This document shows positions 55,033-63,792 of a stretch of DNA of 64,000 nt, piece by piece. The DNA lies in the NCBI GenBank assembly GCA_017449925.1, contig JAFSYO010000134.1, positions 58,647-122,646 on the forward strand, given 5' to 3'. The DNA comes from Stomatobaculum sp. Lineage in GTDB: Bacteria > Bacillota_A > Clostridia > Lachnospirales > Lachnospiraceae. Both the position numbers and the translations under genes were made by a program. The notes under the pieces were generated by a model that ran no database searches, had not been told where the DNA came from, and saw only the letters and a list, made by a program, of their open reading frames with translations. The stretch's first letter is position 1. Each line of letters starts with the position of its first letter.

Positions 55033-55542
55033 ATGGACGCGGAACAGAGAAGAAATACTATTTTGAACAGGCTGGAAAACGCGGACGGGCCCTTGAGCGC
55101 TTCTGCCCTTGCCGCTGTTTTCTCCGTGAGCCGGCAGATCATCGTGGGTGATGTGGCCCTGCTCCGGGCTTCGGGCCATGAGATCTCATCGACGCCCCGG
55201 GGATACCGCCTCGCGAAGCCTTCAGGCCGTCTGGTGCGGCGCATCGCCTGCAGGCATGACGACGCCGCCACCCGGGCAGAGCTCTGCGCCATCGTAGATG
55301 AAGGCTGCACCGTGAAAGATGTGATCGTAGAGCATCCCATCTACGGACAGCTGACCGGGCAGCTGGGTCTCTCCAGCCGCTACGATATCGAAAAATATGT
55401 CATCTCCACCCTCAGCAAATCCGCCCGCCCCCTGTCACTCCTGACAGACGGCGCGCACTTCCACACCCTCCTCTGTCCCAATGAAGCGGCCTTCGAACGC
55501 GTGAAAGACCGCCTCCGCACCATGGGCGTACTGACAGAGTAA
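55033..55542 (+). CDS. niaR: NiaR-type niacin-responsive repressor (HTH_11 plus 3H domain)
   Basis: 169 residues from the ATG eight bases after GGGAG; upstream in-frame ATGs lack this. The N-terminal winged helix (about 5-62) resembles BirA-type HTH. The 3H domain has H75 (ACRHDD), H101 (VEHPIYG) and H142/H144 (GAHFH), with E83. H75, E83, H142 and H144 line up with the metal site known in Thermotoga NiaR. NiaR represses niacin uptake or NAD synthesis when nicotinate is present. The downstream permease carries a matching palindromic operator. Confidence 0.9.
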   Translation: MDAEQRRNTILNRLENADGPLSASALAAVFSVSRQIIVGDVALLRASGHEISSTPRGYRLAKPSGRLVRRIACRHDDAATRAELCAIVDEGCTVKDVIVEHPIYGQLTGQLGLSSRYDIEKYVISTLSKSARPLSLLTDGAHFHTLLCPNEAAFERVKDRLRTMGVLTE

Positions 55543-55560
55543 GAATTCAGGACTTATCTT

Positions 55561-55598
55561 AGTGTCCGGCACTGATCTGTGCTGCCGGGCACTTTTTT
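55561..55598 (+). terminator. Terminator after niaR
   Basis: AGTGTCCGGCA and TGCCGGGCACT, then TTTTTT; separates niaR from the permease promoter. Confidence 0.88.
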
Positions 55599-55631
55599 GA
55601 TGCTCCATTCTGTGAAGGATGTGTGTTTTAT

Positions 55632-55660
55632 ATTGACAAAAAATTCTCAATGTATTATAT
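55632..55660 (+). promoter_or_regulatory. Strong sigma-70 promoter of the IIC-like permease
   Basis: TTGACA (55632-55637), 17 bases, TATATA (55655-55660). Transcription should start near 55667, just before the operator. Confidence 0.85.
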
Positions 55661-55680
55661 ATGACTTGTAATCAGTTTAC

Positions 55681-55696
55681 AGGTGTCTTGACACCT
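55681..55696. promoter_or_regulatory. Perfect palindromic operator, candidate NiaR site
   Basis: AGGTGTC-TT-GACACCT lies at about +15 to +30 of the permease transcript, a position where a bound repressor blocks elongation or initiation. The adjacent regulator is NiaR, so the site is most simply its operator. No second copy was seen in front of niaR itself. Confidence 0.6.
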
Positions 55697-55768
55697 TCAC
55701 TGAATGACCCGACCGGAAGTGCCGTAATTGCCCTGGCAGGACCGGAAGCGGGACGGGGAGGACTGAGA

Positions 55769-56863
55769 ATGGAAAACTTCAAGGCTTTTTTAAAGAAAAA
55801 GGATATTGAGATCTCCGCGAAGCGCTACGGCATCGACGCGCTGGGCGCTATGGCACAGGGACTGTTCTGCTCTCTTCTGATCGGAACCATCATCAACACC
55901 ATCGGAAGCCAGTTCCATATCGGTTTCCTGACGAATCCGGTGGCGACCGTCGCCGGTACAGACTACACGGTGGGCGGCCTTGCCTCCGCTATGAGCGGCC
56001 CGGCCATGGCCACCGCCATCGGCTACGCGCTCCACTGCCCGCCTCTGGTGCTCTTCTCTCTGATCACCGTCGGGTTCGCTTCCAACGCCCTCGGAGGCGC
56101 GGGCGGACCTCTGGCAGTCCTCTTTGTAGCGATCATTGCTGCGGAAGTCGGCAAGGCTGTCTCCAAGGAGACAAAGGTAGATCTTCTGGTCACTCCTCTG
56201 GTCACCATCGGCGTGGGCATCGCCCTTTCCGCCTGGTGGGCTCCCGCCCTCGGCAAGGCAGCCATGAAGGCCGGCGACCTGATCATGTGGGCCACGGAGC
56301 TGCAGCCCTTCCTGATGGGCATCCTGGTGTCCCTGTTCGTGGGCATCGCCCTGACCCTGCCCATTTCCAGCGCGGCGATCTGCGCGGCGCTGGGCCTCAC
56401 CGGACTCGCCGGCGGCGCTGCCGTGGCAGGCTGCTGCGCCCAGATGGTAGGGTTTGCGGTCATGTCTTTCCCGGAGAATAAGTGGGGCGGCCTGGTCTCC
56501 CAGGGCATCGGGACCTCTATGCTGCAGATGGGCAACATCGTCCGCAATCCGAAGATCTGGATCGCACCCTGCATGACCTCTATGATCACCGGACCCATTG
56601 CAACATGCATCTTCGGTCTCCGCATGAACGGTACGCCCGTTTCCTCCGGCATGGGCACCTGCGGCCTGGTCGGCCAGATCGGCGTCTACTCCGGATGGGT
56701 CAAGGACGTCGCGGAAGGCACCAAGGCAGCCATCACCGGCTTCGACTGGCTGGGGCTGGTCCTCATCTCCTTCATTCTGCCCGCTGTCCTCTGCCCCCTC
56801 ATCAACATGGGCTGCAGGAAACTCGGATGGGTCAAGGACGGAGACATGAAGCTGGCCGGCTGA
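55769..56863 (+). CDS. PTS-IIC-like permease (PTS_EIIC_2 family), candidate niacin-regulon transporter
   Basis: 364 residues from MENFKAFLKK behind GGGGAGG. About nine to ten membrane helices with Gly/Ala-rich loops (GGLASAMSGPAMATAIG, NALGGAGGPLAVL). The family is annotated as a PTS sugar IIC component, but no IIA or IIB gene or domain is present, so it may work as a stand-alone carrier. Its promoter and palindromic operator next to niaR suggest control by niacin status. The cargo (niacin, a precursor or a sugar) is inference. Confidence 0.85.
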   Translation: MENFKAFLKKKDIEISAKRYGIDALGAMAQGLFCSLLIGTIINTIGSQFHIGFLTNPVATVAGTDYTVGGLASAMSGPAMATAIGYALHCPPLVLFSLITVGFASNALGGAGGPLAVLFVAIIAAEVGKAVSKETKVDLLVTPLVTIGVGIALSAWWAPALGKAAMKAGDLIMWATELQPFLMGILVSLFVGIALTLPISSAAICAALGLTGLAGGAAVAGCCAQMVGFAVMSFPENKWGGLVSQGIGTSMLQMGNIVRNPKIWIAPCMTSMITGPIATCIFGLRMNGTPVSSGMGTCGLVGQIGVYSGWVKDVAEGTKAAITGFDWLGLVLISFILPAVLCPLINMGCRKLGWVKDGDMKLAG

Positions 56864-56904
56864 TCATCACAATTACAAAGACTTGCTTACGAGTCCTTCG
56901 CGCA

Positions 56905-56937
56905 TAAAAAATCGCCTGCGGCTGCAGGCGATTTTTT
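56905..56937 (+). terminator. Bidirectional terminator between permease and peroxidase genes
   Basis: AAAAAATCGCCTGC-GGCT-GCAGGCGATTTTTT, perfect, with A and T runs suited to both strands. Confidence 0.93.
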
Positions 56938-56975
56938 CATTTAATGTGGAGAAGGACAGGTTCCCACTATTTGAT

Positions 56976-57515
56976 TTACAGCAGTGCTTTCACGCAGGCT
57001 TCCACCTCAGCTATGTCGGCGGTGGGCTCAAAGCGGGCCGCGACATTTCCCTCGCGGTCAATGATGAACTTCGTGAAGTTCCATTTGATGTCCGGCTTCT
57101 TGTCCCACTCGGGATCGGCCTCGGCGAACATCTTTGCCAGCAGCGCTTTGTACTGGTGTTCGCCGAATCCCTCAAAGCCCTTCTCTGATTTCAGGTAGGT
57201 GTAGAGCGGGAGCTCGTTTTCGCCGTTCACGTCCGCTTTCTTCATCTGCGGGAAGGTGGTGTTGAAGTGCATGGTGCAGAACTCATGGATCTCGTCGTCC
57301 GATCCCGGAGCCTGGCCGCCGAACTGGTTGCACGGAATATCCAGGATCTCCAGCCCCTGGTCGTGATAATCCTTATACATCTGCTCAATGGGCGCGTACT
57401 GCGGCGTAAAGCCGCATCCGGTGGCCGTGTTCACCACCATGATCACTTTGCCCTTGTAATCGGACAGTTTCAGTTCTTCACCTTTTCCGGTCGTGATCGT
57501 GTAGTCGTAGATCAT
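56976..57515 (-). CDS. Glutathione-peroxidase-family thiol peroxidase
   Basis: 179 residues. The peroxidatic Cys34 is in NTATGCGFTPQY (no selenocysteine). NQFGGQ (63-68) and WNFTKF complete the active-site set. C62 and C80 could resolve the disulfide. In anaerobes such proteins usually take electrons from thioredoxin rather than glutathione. It stands alone between terminators and the hairpin pair at 57552-57610. Confidence 0.94.
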   Translation of the reverse strand: MIYDYTITTGKGEELKLSDYKGKVIMVVNTATGCGFTPQYAPIEQMYKDYHDQGLEILDIPCNQFGGQAPGSDDEIHEFCTMHFNTTFPQMKKADVNGENELPLYTYLKSEKGFEGFGEHQYKALLAKMFAEADPEWDKKPDIKWNFTKFIIDREGNVAARFEPTADIAEVEACVKALL

Positions 57516-57551
57516 TTTTTATTCCTCCTTTTTTTGAAGTATTAAGAGGTC

Positions 57552-57610
57552 CTCATGGCTCGCTCCGCTCACCATGAGCATCGCAGAATGCGCCTGCAGG
57601 CGCATTCTGC
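57552..57610. repeat. Two adjacent stem-loops between the peroxidase and L,D-transpeptidase genes
   Basis: First, CTCATGG..CCATGAG (57552-57578, 13-base loop). Second, a perfect 28-base palindrome 57583-57610 with half-site GCAGAATGCGCCTG. The palindrome touches the stop codon of the transpeptidase gene. No T-run follows, so these are not ordinary terminators. Confidence 0.75.
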
Positions 57611-58456
57611 TCAGTTGTGCACAATAACAGGCATGCCTACATAGACCAGGTTGTAAAGCTGGGCGGCGATGTCCAGCGGCAGGTTCACGCAGCCGTGAGA
57701 TCCGCCGTAGGTATAAATGTTTCCGCCGAAGGCGCTTCGCCAGGTGGCATCGTGCAGGCCCTGGCCGTTATGGAAGGGCATCCAGTAGTTGACCCAGCTC
57801 CTGTATCCCGGGCCGCGGAGATAACGGTTCCGCTCCTTGGAATTGACCTGCCAGCGTCCCACGGAAGTAGATCTGCCGCCGGGCCTGCCGGTGACGCAGG
57901 GCGAGGCCAGCATCAGATTCTGCCCGATGTAGCAGTACATCATCTGCTCCGGAATAGAAACTTCCACGCAGGAGTAGCCGTAAGGATTCGGCCGTGTCGC
58001 TGTGGTGGGTCCCACCGGGCCGGTCTTCACGCCCCGCTCGTTCGTCACGAAACCGTCCGGCGTATGTTCATTCATATAGCATGCGCCCAACGGGTGGTTG
58101 TCATCCGGTGTCTCGGTGAGATAGAACTCCTCTCCGTTCAGGTTCTGCCATCCGGTAAGCATTTTGCCGCTGTCGGCAAAGAAGTACCAGTGACCGCCGA
58201 CTTCCTGCCAGCCGGTCTGCATGGTGCCGTCTGCGCTGAACCAGTACCAGCTGCCGTCGACCTCCTGCCAGCACTCTTTCGCGTAACCGTGGCCGTCCAG
58301 ATACTTATATGTTCCGTCCTTCATGGCTACCCAGCCGGTGCTTCCAGGACCTGCTCCGCGGCTTCCTTCTTTGTAGACCGGAGTCTCGGCAAAAGCCTGA
58401 AGCGCAAAGCACAGCATCAGGATCAGGCTTACAGCAAACACTTTTCTCTTGATCAT
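57611..58456 (-). CDS. Secreted L,D-transpeptidase with cell-wall-binding repeats
   Basis: 281 residues. A signal peptide (about 1-23, ending AFA) is followed by three Trp/Tyr-Gly cell-wall-binding repeats (about 40-118, GWQEVGGHWYFFADSGKM type). The YkuD domain (about 155-281) has the catalytic motif SHGCVNLP with C256. It forms 3-3 crosslinks in peptidoglycan or attaches proteins. Repeats of this type bind choline or wall polymers. The promoter is an extended -10 upstream. Confidence 0.93.
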   Translation of the reverse strand: MIKRKVFAVSLILMLCFALQAFAETPVYKEGSRGAGPGSTGWVAMKDGTYKYLDGHGYAKECWQEVDGSWYWFSADGTMQTGWQEVGGHWYFFADSGKMLTGWQNLNGEEFYLTETPDDNHPLGACYMNEHTPDGFVTNERGVKTGPVGPTTATRPNPYGYSCVEVSIPEQMMYCYIGQNLMLASPCVTGRPGGRSTSVGRWQVNSKERNRYLRGPGYRSWVNYWMPFHNGQGLHDATWRSAFGGNIYTYGGSHGCVNLPLDIAAQLYNLVYVGMPVIVHN

Positions 58457-58507
58457 TTATTTCATTCCCCCTGATATCTCCCTGTTTCCAGGGCATTACT
58501 AAGGGAG

Positions 58508-58516
58508 ATTATAACA
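58508..58516 (-). promoter_or_regulatory. Extended -10 promoter of the L,D-transpeptidase gene
   Basis: TGTTATAAT on the minus strand (TGn plus perfect TATAAT). The leader holds a CCCTG-GAAA-CAGGG hairpin. Confidence 0.6.
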
Positions 58517-58613
58517 GTTATCCTTCTCTTTTAAAAGTACCGCTCCACAGAATTTTATGTCGACCGAACCGCGCCGTCAGGCAGAAGCTTCCATACCGCA
58601 CTCGTGCTCCTCA

Positions 58614-58650
58614 CAAAAAACCGGCCTCCTGCAGTCCAGGAAGCCGGTTC
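58614..58650 (-). terminator. Terminator of the crt-etfA operon
   Basis: AACCGGCTTCCTG and CAGGAGGCCGGTT (one mismatch) around a short loop, then TTTTTTG on the minus strand, 30 bases after etfA. Confidence 0.88.
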
Positions 58651-58680
58651 TGTGTCTTTATGCGTTTCTGTGCGGAGACA

Positions 58681-59739
58681 TTACTTCTTCGCAGCGACAA
58701 ATGCCTCGATCTGCTTGGTCAGCTCCGGAACGATCTTGTTCAGATCGCCGACGATGCCGATATCCGCCACGTCAAAGATGGGAGCAAGCTCATCCTTGTT
58801 GATGGCAATGATGAGATCGGACTCTTCCATGCCTGCCAGGTGCTGGATAGCGCCGGAGATACCGCACGCGATGTAGACCTGCGGACGGACGGTCTTACCG
58901 GTCTGGCCGACCTGGAGATCCTTCGGCTTCCAGCCTGCGTCAACAACAGCACGAGAGCAGGAAACTTCGCCGCCGATGGCCTTCGCCAGATCTTCGAGGA
59001 TCTTGAAATTCTCAGGGCTGCCGACACCACGGCCGCCGGAGACCAGGATCTTCGCGTCCATGATATCCACGGTATCGCTGATCTTCTTCACGACTTCAAG
59101 GATCTCGACGTACTTCTTGTTCTTCTCGAAGCCAGGATTGAATTCAATGACTTCGCAGGTCGCGCCGGGAACGCGCTCCTTCTTCTGCATAACGCCGGGA
59201 CGGACAGTCGCCATCTGCGGGCGGTTGTTCGGGCAGGCGATGGTAGCGATGGTGTTGCCGCCGAATGCAGGACGGGTCATGAGCAGCTGGTTGTGCTTCT
59301 GCTCGTCTTCCTTGCCCGGGATGGGCTTCAGCGGGAAGTCGCCGATATCCAGCTTCGTGCAGTCCGCGGTCAGGCCGGTGGCGACTCTTGCGGAGACGCT
59401 GGGGCCAAGGTCACGGCCGATGGGGGTAGCGCCGACAAGCATGATCTCCGGTTTGAACTTCTTGATCACTTCGGAAAGAGCATGCGTGTAGGGCTCGGTC
59501 ATGTAGGTCTCAAGAGCCGGGTCCGCGACGACGATGACTTTGTCCGCGCCGTACTCGGCAAGTTCGTTCACCTTATCCTTGATTTCCGGTCCGCCGAGCA
59601 CCACGGCACAGACGAAAGAGTCCGGAAGATCCGCTGCCAGATCCTTTGCCTTGCCGACAAGCTCGAAAGCGATACCGCTGATTCTGTTGTCGACTGCCTC
59701 GGCAAAGATATATACACCCTTGTATTCTTCTAAGTTCAT
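58681..59739 (-). CDS. etfA: Electron transfer flavoprotein, alpha subunit
   Basis: 352 residues. The N-terminal ETF domain and the C-terminal FAD domain ([32 protein letters not shown], ...[20 protein letters not shown]) are complete. With EtfB it forms the bifurcating Etf that couples NADH oxidation to ferredoxin and crotonyl-CoA reduction with Bcd. It lies 25 bases after etfB and ends the operon. Confidence 0.96.
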   Translation of the reverse strand: MNLEEYKGVYIFAEAVDNRISGIAFELVGKAKDLAADLPDSFVCAVVLGGPEIKDKVNELAEYGADKVIVVADPALETYMTEPYTHALSEVIKKFKPEIMLVGATPIGRDLGPSVSARVATGLTADCTKLDIGDFPLKPIPGKEDEQKHNQLLMTRPAFGGNTIATIACPNNRPQMATVRPGVMQKKERVPGATCEVIEFNPGFEKNKKYVEILEVVKKISDTVDIMDAKILVSGGRGVGSPENFKILEDLAKAIGGEVSCSRAVVDAGWKPKDLQVGQTGKTVRPQVYIACGISGAIQHLAGMEESDLIIAINKDELAPIFDVADIGIVGDLNKIVPELTKQIEAFVAAKK

Positions 59740-59764
59740 ATCGTTAACCTCACCATTTTCCAGA

Positions 59765-60553
59765 TTAGATAATGTGCTTCTCGGTCAGCTGCTTCATCAG
59801 GTAATCCACAGACTCCTGCGGATCCAGGTTCACTTTGGTTCCCGCGCCCTTACGGACCTTGTCGGAAGCCTTCGCGATCTTGGTCGGAGATCCGTTCAGA
59901 CCCATATCCTCGTCCTTCAGGGTTTCGAGGTCATCTCTGCCCCAGGTGAGAACTTCCGCGTCAACAGCCTCAAAGATACGGCCCACGCTCATATAGCGCG
60001 GATCGTTCAGCTCTGCCAGAGCGGTGCACAGGCAGGGAAGCTCAGCTCTCAGGAGGTGATATCTGTCGTCATACTGTCTCTGCACAACGATGTGCTTTCC
60101 ATCCTCTTCCACCTTCAGGTTCGCGGTGTAGGAAATGACCGGCAGGCCAAGGTGCTCCGCGATCTGCGGGCCGACCTGTGCGGTATCGCCGTCGATAGCC
60201 TGACGGCCGGTGATGATGAGATCATAGTCCAGCTTGCGGATCGCTGCTGCGATGGTGCTGGAGGTAGCCCAGGTGTCGGCGCCGCCGAGCCTGCGGTCGG
60301 TGACAAGGATCATCTTGTCTGCGCCCATAGCATAAGCTTCGCGCAGGACGTCCGTCGCCTTCGGGAGGCCCATCGTGAGAACAGTGACTTCCGCGCCGTA
60401 CTGATCCTTCAGTCTCAGGGCTGCTTCCAATCCGGCCTTGTCGTCCGGGTTCATGATAGCCAGCATAGCGGCTCTGTTCAGAGTTCCGTCGGGGTTAAAC
60501 GCAACGCCGCCCTTGGTGTCCGGAACCTGCTTAATGCATACGATAACTTTCAC
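59765..60553 (-). CDS. etfB: Electron transfer flavoprotein, beta subunit
   Basis: 262 residues of the clostridial EtfB type, with KQVPDTKGGVAF at the start, MGADKMILVTDR and the TGRQAIDGDTAQVGPQ nucleotide loop. In bifurcating Etf complexes this loop region binds the second FAD. It lies 18 bases after bcd. Confidence 0.96.
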   Translation of the reverse strand: MKVIVCIKQVPDTKGGVAFNPDGTLNRAAMLAIMNPDDKAGLEAALRLKDQYGAEVTVLTMGLPKATDVLREAYAMGADKMILVTDRRLGGADTWATSSTIAAAIRKLDYDLIITGRQAIDGDTAQVGPQIAEHLGLPVISYTANLKVEEDGKHIVVQRQYDDRYHLLRAELPCLCTALAELNDPRYMSVGRIFEAVDAEVLTWGRDDLETLKDEDMGLNGSPTKIAKASDKVRKGAGTKVNLDPQESVDYLMKQLTEKHII

Positions 60554-60571
60554 GATTCGTTCCCTCCTGAA

Positions 60572-61723
60572 TTATTTGAGTAAGTTTGCGGAAATGACCA
60601 TACGCTGAACTTCGGAAGTTCCTTCGTAGATCTCCGTGATCTTCGCGTCACGCATCATGCGCTCAACATCATACTCTCTGATGTAGCCGTAGCCGCCGTG
60701 CAGCTGTACAGCCTTGGTGGTGATAGCCATAGCAGCCTCTGCAGCAAACAGCTTCGCCTGAGCAGCTTCATAGCCGTACTGTGCCTGGGTCTGCTTCGCG
60801 ACCGCAGCTTTGTAGACCAGGAGCTGGGCAGCCTGCGCTCTGGTGGCCATGTCAGCCAGCTGGAACTGGGTGTTCTGGAACTGCGCCAGGGTGCGGCCGA
60901 ACTGCTTTCTCTCCTTGACGTATTCGACGGTTCTGTCAAGAGCGCCCTCGGCAATGCCCAGAGCCTGTGCAGCGATACCGATACGTCCGCCGTCCAGGGT
61001 GTGCATGGCGATGTTGAAGCCCTTGCCCTTCTGGCCCAGCAGGGCATCCTTCGGAATGCGGCAATCCTGGAAGATCAGCTCATAGGTAGCGGATCCGCGG
61101 ATACCCATCTTCTTCTCCTTCACGCCGAAGGTGAAGCCCGGAGTTCCCTTCTCAACGATGAATGCGGAGATCTCCTTCATCATTTTGCCGCGCTTCTCGA
61201 CCAGGCCGGTGACTGCGATGACAATATAGACATCTGCATACTTACCGTTGGTGATGAAGCACTTGGAGCCGTTCAGGACCCACTCGTCGCCTTCAAGGAC
61301 AGCCTTGGTCTGCTGGCCCTGAGCGTCGGTTCCTGCGCCCGGCTCGGTAAGACCGAATGCACCGATCTTCTTACCAGCTGCCAGATCCGGCAGGTACTTC
61401 ATCTTCTGCTCCTCGGTTCCAAAGGTAAGGATCGGATCCATGCAGAGAGAAGTATGAGCGGAAACAATGACACCCGTGGTGCCGCAAACCTTGGACAGCT
61501 CCTCAACGCACATTGCATAGGTGAGGATGTCGCATCCCTGTCCGCCGTACTCCTTCGGAATCGGGATACCCATAAAACCGTAGCGAGCCATCTTCTCGAC
61601 GGTCTCAACCGGGAACTGCTCAGTCTCGTCCACTTCCTGAGCAAGCGGCTTCACTTCGTTTTCAGCAAAGTCTCTGAATAACGACCGAGCCATTTCGTGC
61701 TTCTTGTCCAATCCGAAATCCAT
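60572..61723 (-). CDS. bcd: Butyryl-CoA dehydrogenase (acyl-CoA dehydrogenase family)
   Basis: 383 residues. The start is the ATG at 61721-61723; an upstream ATG lies inside the GGAGGAAGG ribosome site. The FAD motifs (FGLTEPGAGTDAQG, HGGYGYIREYDVER) and the catalytic base Glu367 (IYEGTSE) are intact. It reduces crotonyl-CoA to butyryl-CoA in complex with EtfAB. The gap to hbd is 109 bases and holds a GGGGAT..ATCCCC stem. Confidence 0.96.
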   Translation of the reverse strand: MDFGLDKKHEMARSLFRDFAENEVKPLAQEVDETEQFPVETVEKMARYGFMGIPIPKEYGGQGCDILTYAMCVEELSKVCGTTGVIVSAHTSLCMDPILTFGTEEQKMKYLPDLAAGKKIGAFGLTEPGAGTDAQGQQTKAVLEGDEWVLNGSKCFITNGKYADVYIVIAVTGLVEKRGKMMKEISAFIVEKGTPGFTFGVKEKKMGIRGSATYELIFQDCRIPKDALLGQKGKGFNIAMHTLDGGRIGIAAQALGIAEGALDRTVEYVKERKQFGRTLAQFQNTQFQLADMATRAQAAQLLVYKAAVAKQTQAQYGYEAAQAKLFAAEAAMAITTKAVQLHGGYGYIREYDVERMMRDAKITEIYEGTSEVQRMVISANLLK

Positions 61724-61832
61724 AAATCCTTCCTCCATGTTATTTTTTTAACACACTTCGACCCGCCAAGACGGGGATAAGCACTCTCATCCCCACCGGC
61801 CGGTATAAGGTTTTTAAGAATACTGCATCCGA

Positions 61833-62666
61833 TCAATACTGGTAGAAGCCCACTCCCGTCTTTCTGCCGAGATGGCCGCCGCGGACCATCTTTCTAAGAA
61901 GCGGATGCGGACGATACTTGGAATCGCCGGTCTCGCTCTGCAGTACCTGCATGATCGCCAGAACGACATCCAGGCCGATCAGGTCGCCCAGAGCCAGCGG
62001 GCCCATGGGGTGGTTCGCGCCGAGCTTCATTGCTTCGTCGATCTTCTCCGCCGGAACATCGTTCTCCGCGAAGACGCCGATTGCCTCGTTGATCATCGGG
62101 ATCAGGATGCGGTTCACGACAAAGCCCGCATATTCCTTCATCTCCACCGGGATCTTGCCGATGTCTTCGGAGATGCCGGAGATCTTGTCAAGGACTTCCT
62201 GCGGGGTATCCAGACCGCCGGAGACCTCGACCAGCTTCATGACCGGAGCCGGGTTGAAGAAATGCATGCCCGCGACCGGACGGTCAAGGCCCGCACCGAT
62301 CTCCGTAATGGAAAGGGAAGAGGTGTTGGTGGTGAACAGGCAGTCCTTCTTGCAGATCTGGGAAAGCTCTTTAAATGTGTCCTTCTTGATCTGCATATTC
62401 TCGATTGCAGCCTCGACGATGAGGTCGCAGTCTCCGCAGATGTCCTTCGTTCCGGTGCGGATGCGGCTCAGAATGTCGTCGCATTTTTCCTGGGACATTT
62501 TGCCTTTAGCAACTCTCTTCTGCAGGCCGGCAGCAATTCTTGCCTTGCCCCGCTCAGCAAAAGCCTCATTCAGATCGCAAAGGCATACTTCATATCCATC
62601 AACCTGTGCAAATGCCTGCGCGATGCCGGCGCCCATCGTTCCGGCGCCAATAACACCTACTACCAT
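61833..62666 (-). CDS. hbd: 3-Hydroxybutyryl-CoA dehydrogenase
   Basis: 277 residues. The Rossmann loop [10 protein letters not shown] is near residue 7, and the catalytic His of [14 protein letters not shown] and the C-terminal dimer domain ([19 protein letters not shown]) are typical. It reduces acetoacetyl-CoA to 3-hydroxybutyryl-CoA with NAD(P)H. It has a possible internal promoter upstream in the 160-base gap to crt. Confidence 0.96.
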   Translation of the reverse strand: MVVGVIGAGTMGAGIAQAFAQVDGYEVCLCDLNEAFAERGKARIAAGLQKRVAKGKMSQEKCDDILSRIRTGTKDICGDCDLIVEAAIENMQIKKDTFKELSQICKKDCLFTTNTSSLSITEIGAGLDRPVAGMHFFNPAPVMKLVEVSGGLDTPQEVLDKISGISEDIGKIPVEMKEYAGFVVNRILIPMINEAIGVFAENDVPAEKIDEAMKLGANHPMGPLALGDLIGLDVVLAIMQVLQSETGDSKYRPHPLLRKMVRGGHLGRKTGVGFYQY

Positions 62667-62728
62667 AAGTCATCTCCTCCTTTTTTCAACATGCGCTGTA
62701 AAATTATGATGCTGAATCCCTCACGAAT

Positions 62729-62737
62729 ACTATAACA
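62729..62737 (-). promoter_or_regulatory. Possible internal promoter before hbd
   Basis: TGTTATAGT on the minus strand (extended -10) in the AT-rich crt-hbd gap. The -35 is not evident. Confidence 0.4.
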
Positions 62738-62826
62738 CAGTATAGGGGCATTTTATTCGCAAATTTTTATAGAATTTTGTTTTTTTTATCCCCTATGTTG
62801 CGATACGGATTTTCCACAGGAATTAC

Positions 62827-63603
62827 TTATCTGTTGATAAAGGTTTTGTCCTTTCTCTTCTCCAGGAAAGCACCCATTCCTTCCTTCTGGTCCGCCGTCT
62901 CAAAGCAGCTGCCGAAAAGCTTTTCCTCGATGACGATGGCTTCGTCCATGCAGACTTCCAGTCCTTCATTCACGGCCTTCTTGCAGGCGCGGACGGCGAT
63001 CGGCGCATTCTTCGCGATGCCGGAGGCGATCTTCTTCGCCTGGTCCATCAGCTCTGCCTGGGGATACACGGCGTTGACCAGTCCGATGCGAAGTGCCTCG
63101 TCCGCCTTGATGTTCCTGGCAGAATAGATGAGCTGCTTCGCCATTCCCGGTCCGATCAGTCTTGCAAGGCGCTGAGTGCCGCCGAAACCGGGGGTGATGC
63201 CGAGTCCCACTTCCGGCTGTCCGAACATGGCGTTATCTGAGCAGATCCTGAAATCACAGCTCATGGCAAGCTCACATCCGCCGCCGAGCGCGAAACCGTT
63301 CACCGCGGCAATGACCGGGATCGGGAAGGTCTCGATCTTACGGAACAGATCGTTGCCCTTCTTTGCGAAGGCTTCGCCCTCCGCCTGGCTCATCTCGCTC
63401 ATGGCGCCGATATCGGCTCCGGCCACAAAGCTCTTCTCTCCTGCACCCGTTAAGATCAGGCAGCGGATCGTGTTCTGGTCCACACCGTCAAATACTGCCT
63501 CCAGGTCATCCAATACCTCGGAATTCAGGGCGTTCAGCGCTTCGGGTCTGTTGATGGTAATGATACCGACAGCACCCTTCGCTTCATAGTCTACCTTCCC
63601 CAT
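62827..63603 (-). CDS. crt: Crotonase (short-chain enoyl-CoA hydratase)
   Basis: 258 residues. The oxyanion-hole motifs (FVAGADIGAM, NGFALGGGCELAMSC) and the catalytic Glu pair region (GLGITPGFGGTQRLARLIG) are complete. It dehydrates 3-hydroxybutyryl-CoA to crotonyl-CoA. The first gene of crt-hbd-bcd-etfB-etfA, behind AAAGGAGG. Thiolase is not in the window. Confidence 0.96.
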   Translation of the reverse strand: MGKVDYEAKGAVGIITINRPEALNALNSEVLDDLEAVFDGVDQNTIRCLILTGAGEKSFVAGADIGAMSEMSQAEGEAFAKKGNDLFRKIETFPIPVIAAVNGFALGGGCELAMSCDFRICSDNAMFGQPEVGLGITPGFGGTQRLARLIGPGMAKQLIYSARNIKADEALRIGLVNAVYPQAELMDQAKKIASGIAKNAPIAVRACKKAVNEGLEVCMDEAIVIEEKLFGSCFETADQKEGMGAFLEKRKDKTFINR

Positions 63604-63769
63604 TGCACATCCCTCCTTTTGATTGAATCCGCTCGCTATTGTCTCTGTTCAGGACCTCATTTCACAAAACCCATGGTTTTGCTCATGCTGTTTCCCGTCA
63701 TATGCGTAAGATCATTTTTCTTACAGGCATGAGCCAGATCTCACACGCATGACTCTGAACAGACGCACA
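63604..63769 (-). promoter_or_regulatory. Long structured leader of the crt operon
   Basis: About 165 bases between the Rex-type operator and crt with no gene. It contains complementary segments that compete: GCTCATGC (63727-63734, minus) with GCATGAGC (63681-63688); CTTAC/GTAAG flanking 63711-63719; and CAAAAC..GTTTTG (63665-63681). I recognise no known riboswitch. A regulatory role is inference. Confidence 0.4.
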
Positions 63770-63787
63770 TTGTTAAAAATTTAACAA
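63770..63787. promoter_or_regulatory. Rex operator over the crt transcription start
   Basis: TTGTTAAATTTTTAACAA on the minus strand matches the Rex consensus TTGTTAA-N4-TTAACAA exactly. It covers about +1 to +17 relative to the promoter. Rex leaves DNA when NADH is high, which would switch on this NADH-consuming pathway. The same control is known for crt-bcd operons in clostridia. Confidence 0.9.
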
Positions 63788-63792
63788 CCGCT

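Noticed and set aside
54867..55340. A 157-codon minus-strand frame opposite niaR
   Set aside because: Overlaps a well-supported NiaR gene on the other strand and is Ser/Arg-rich without motifs.
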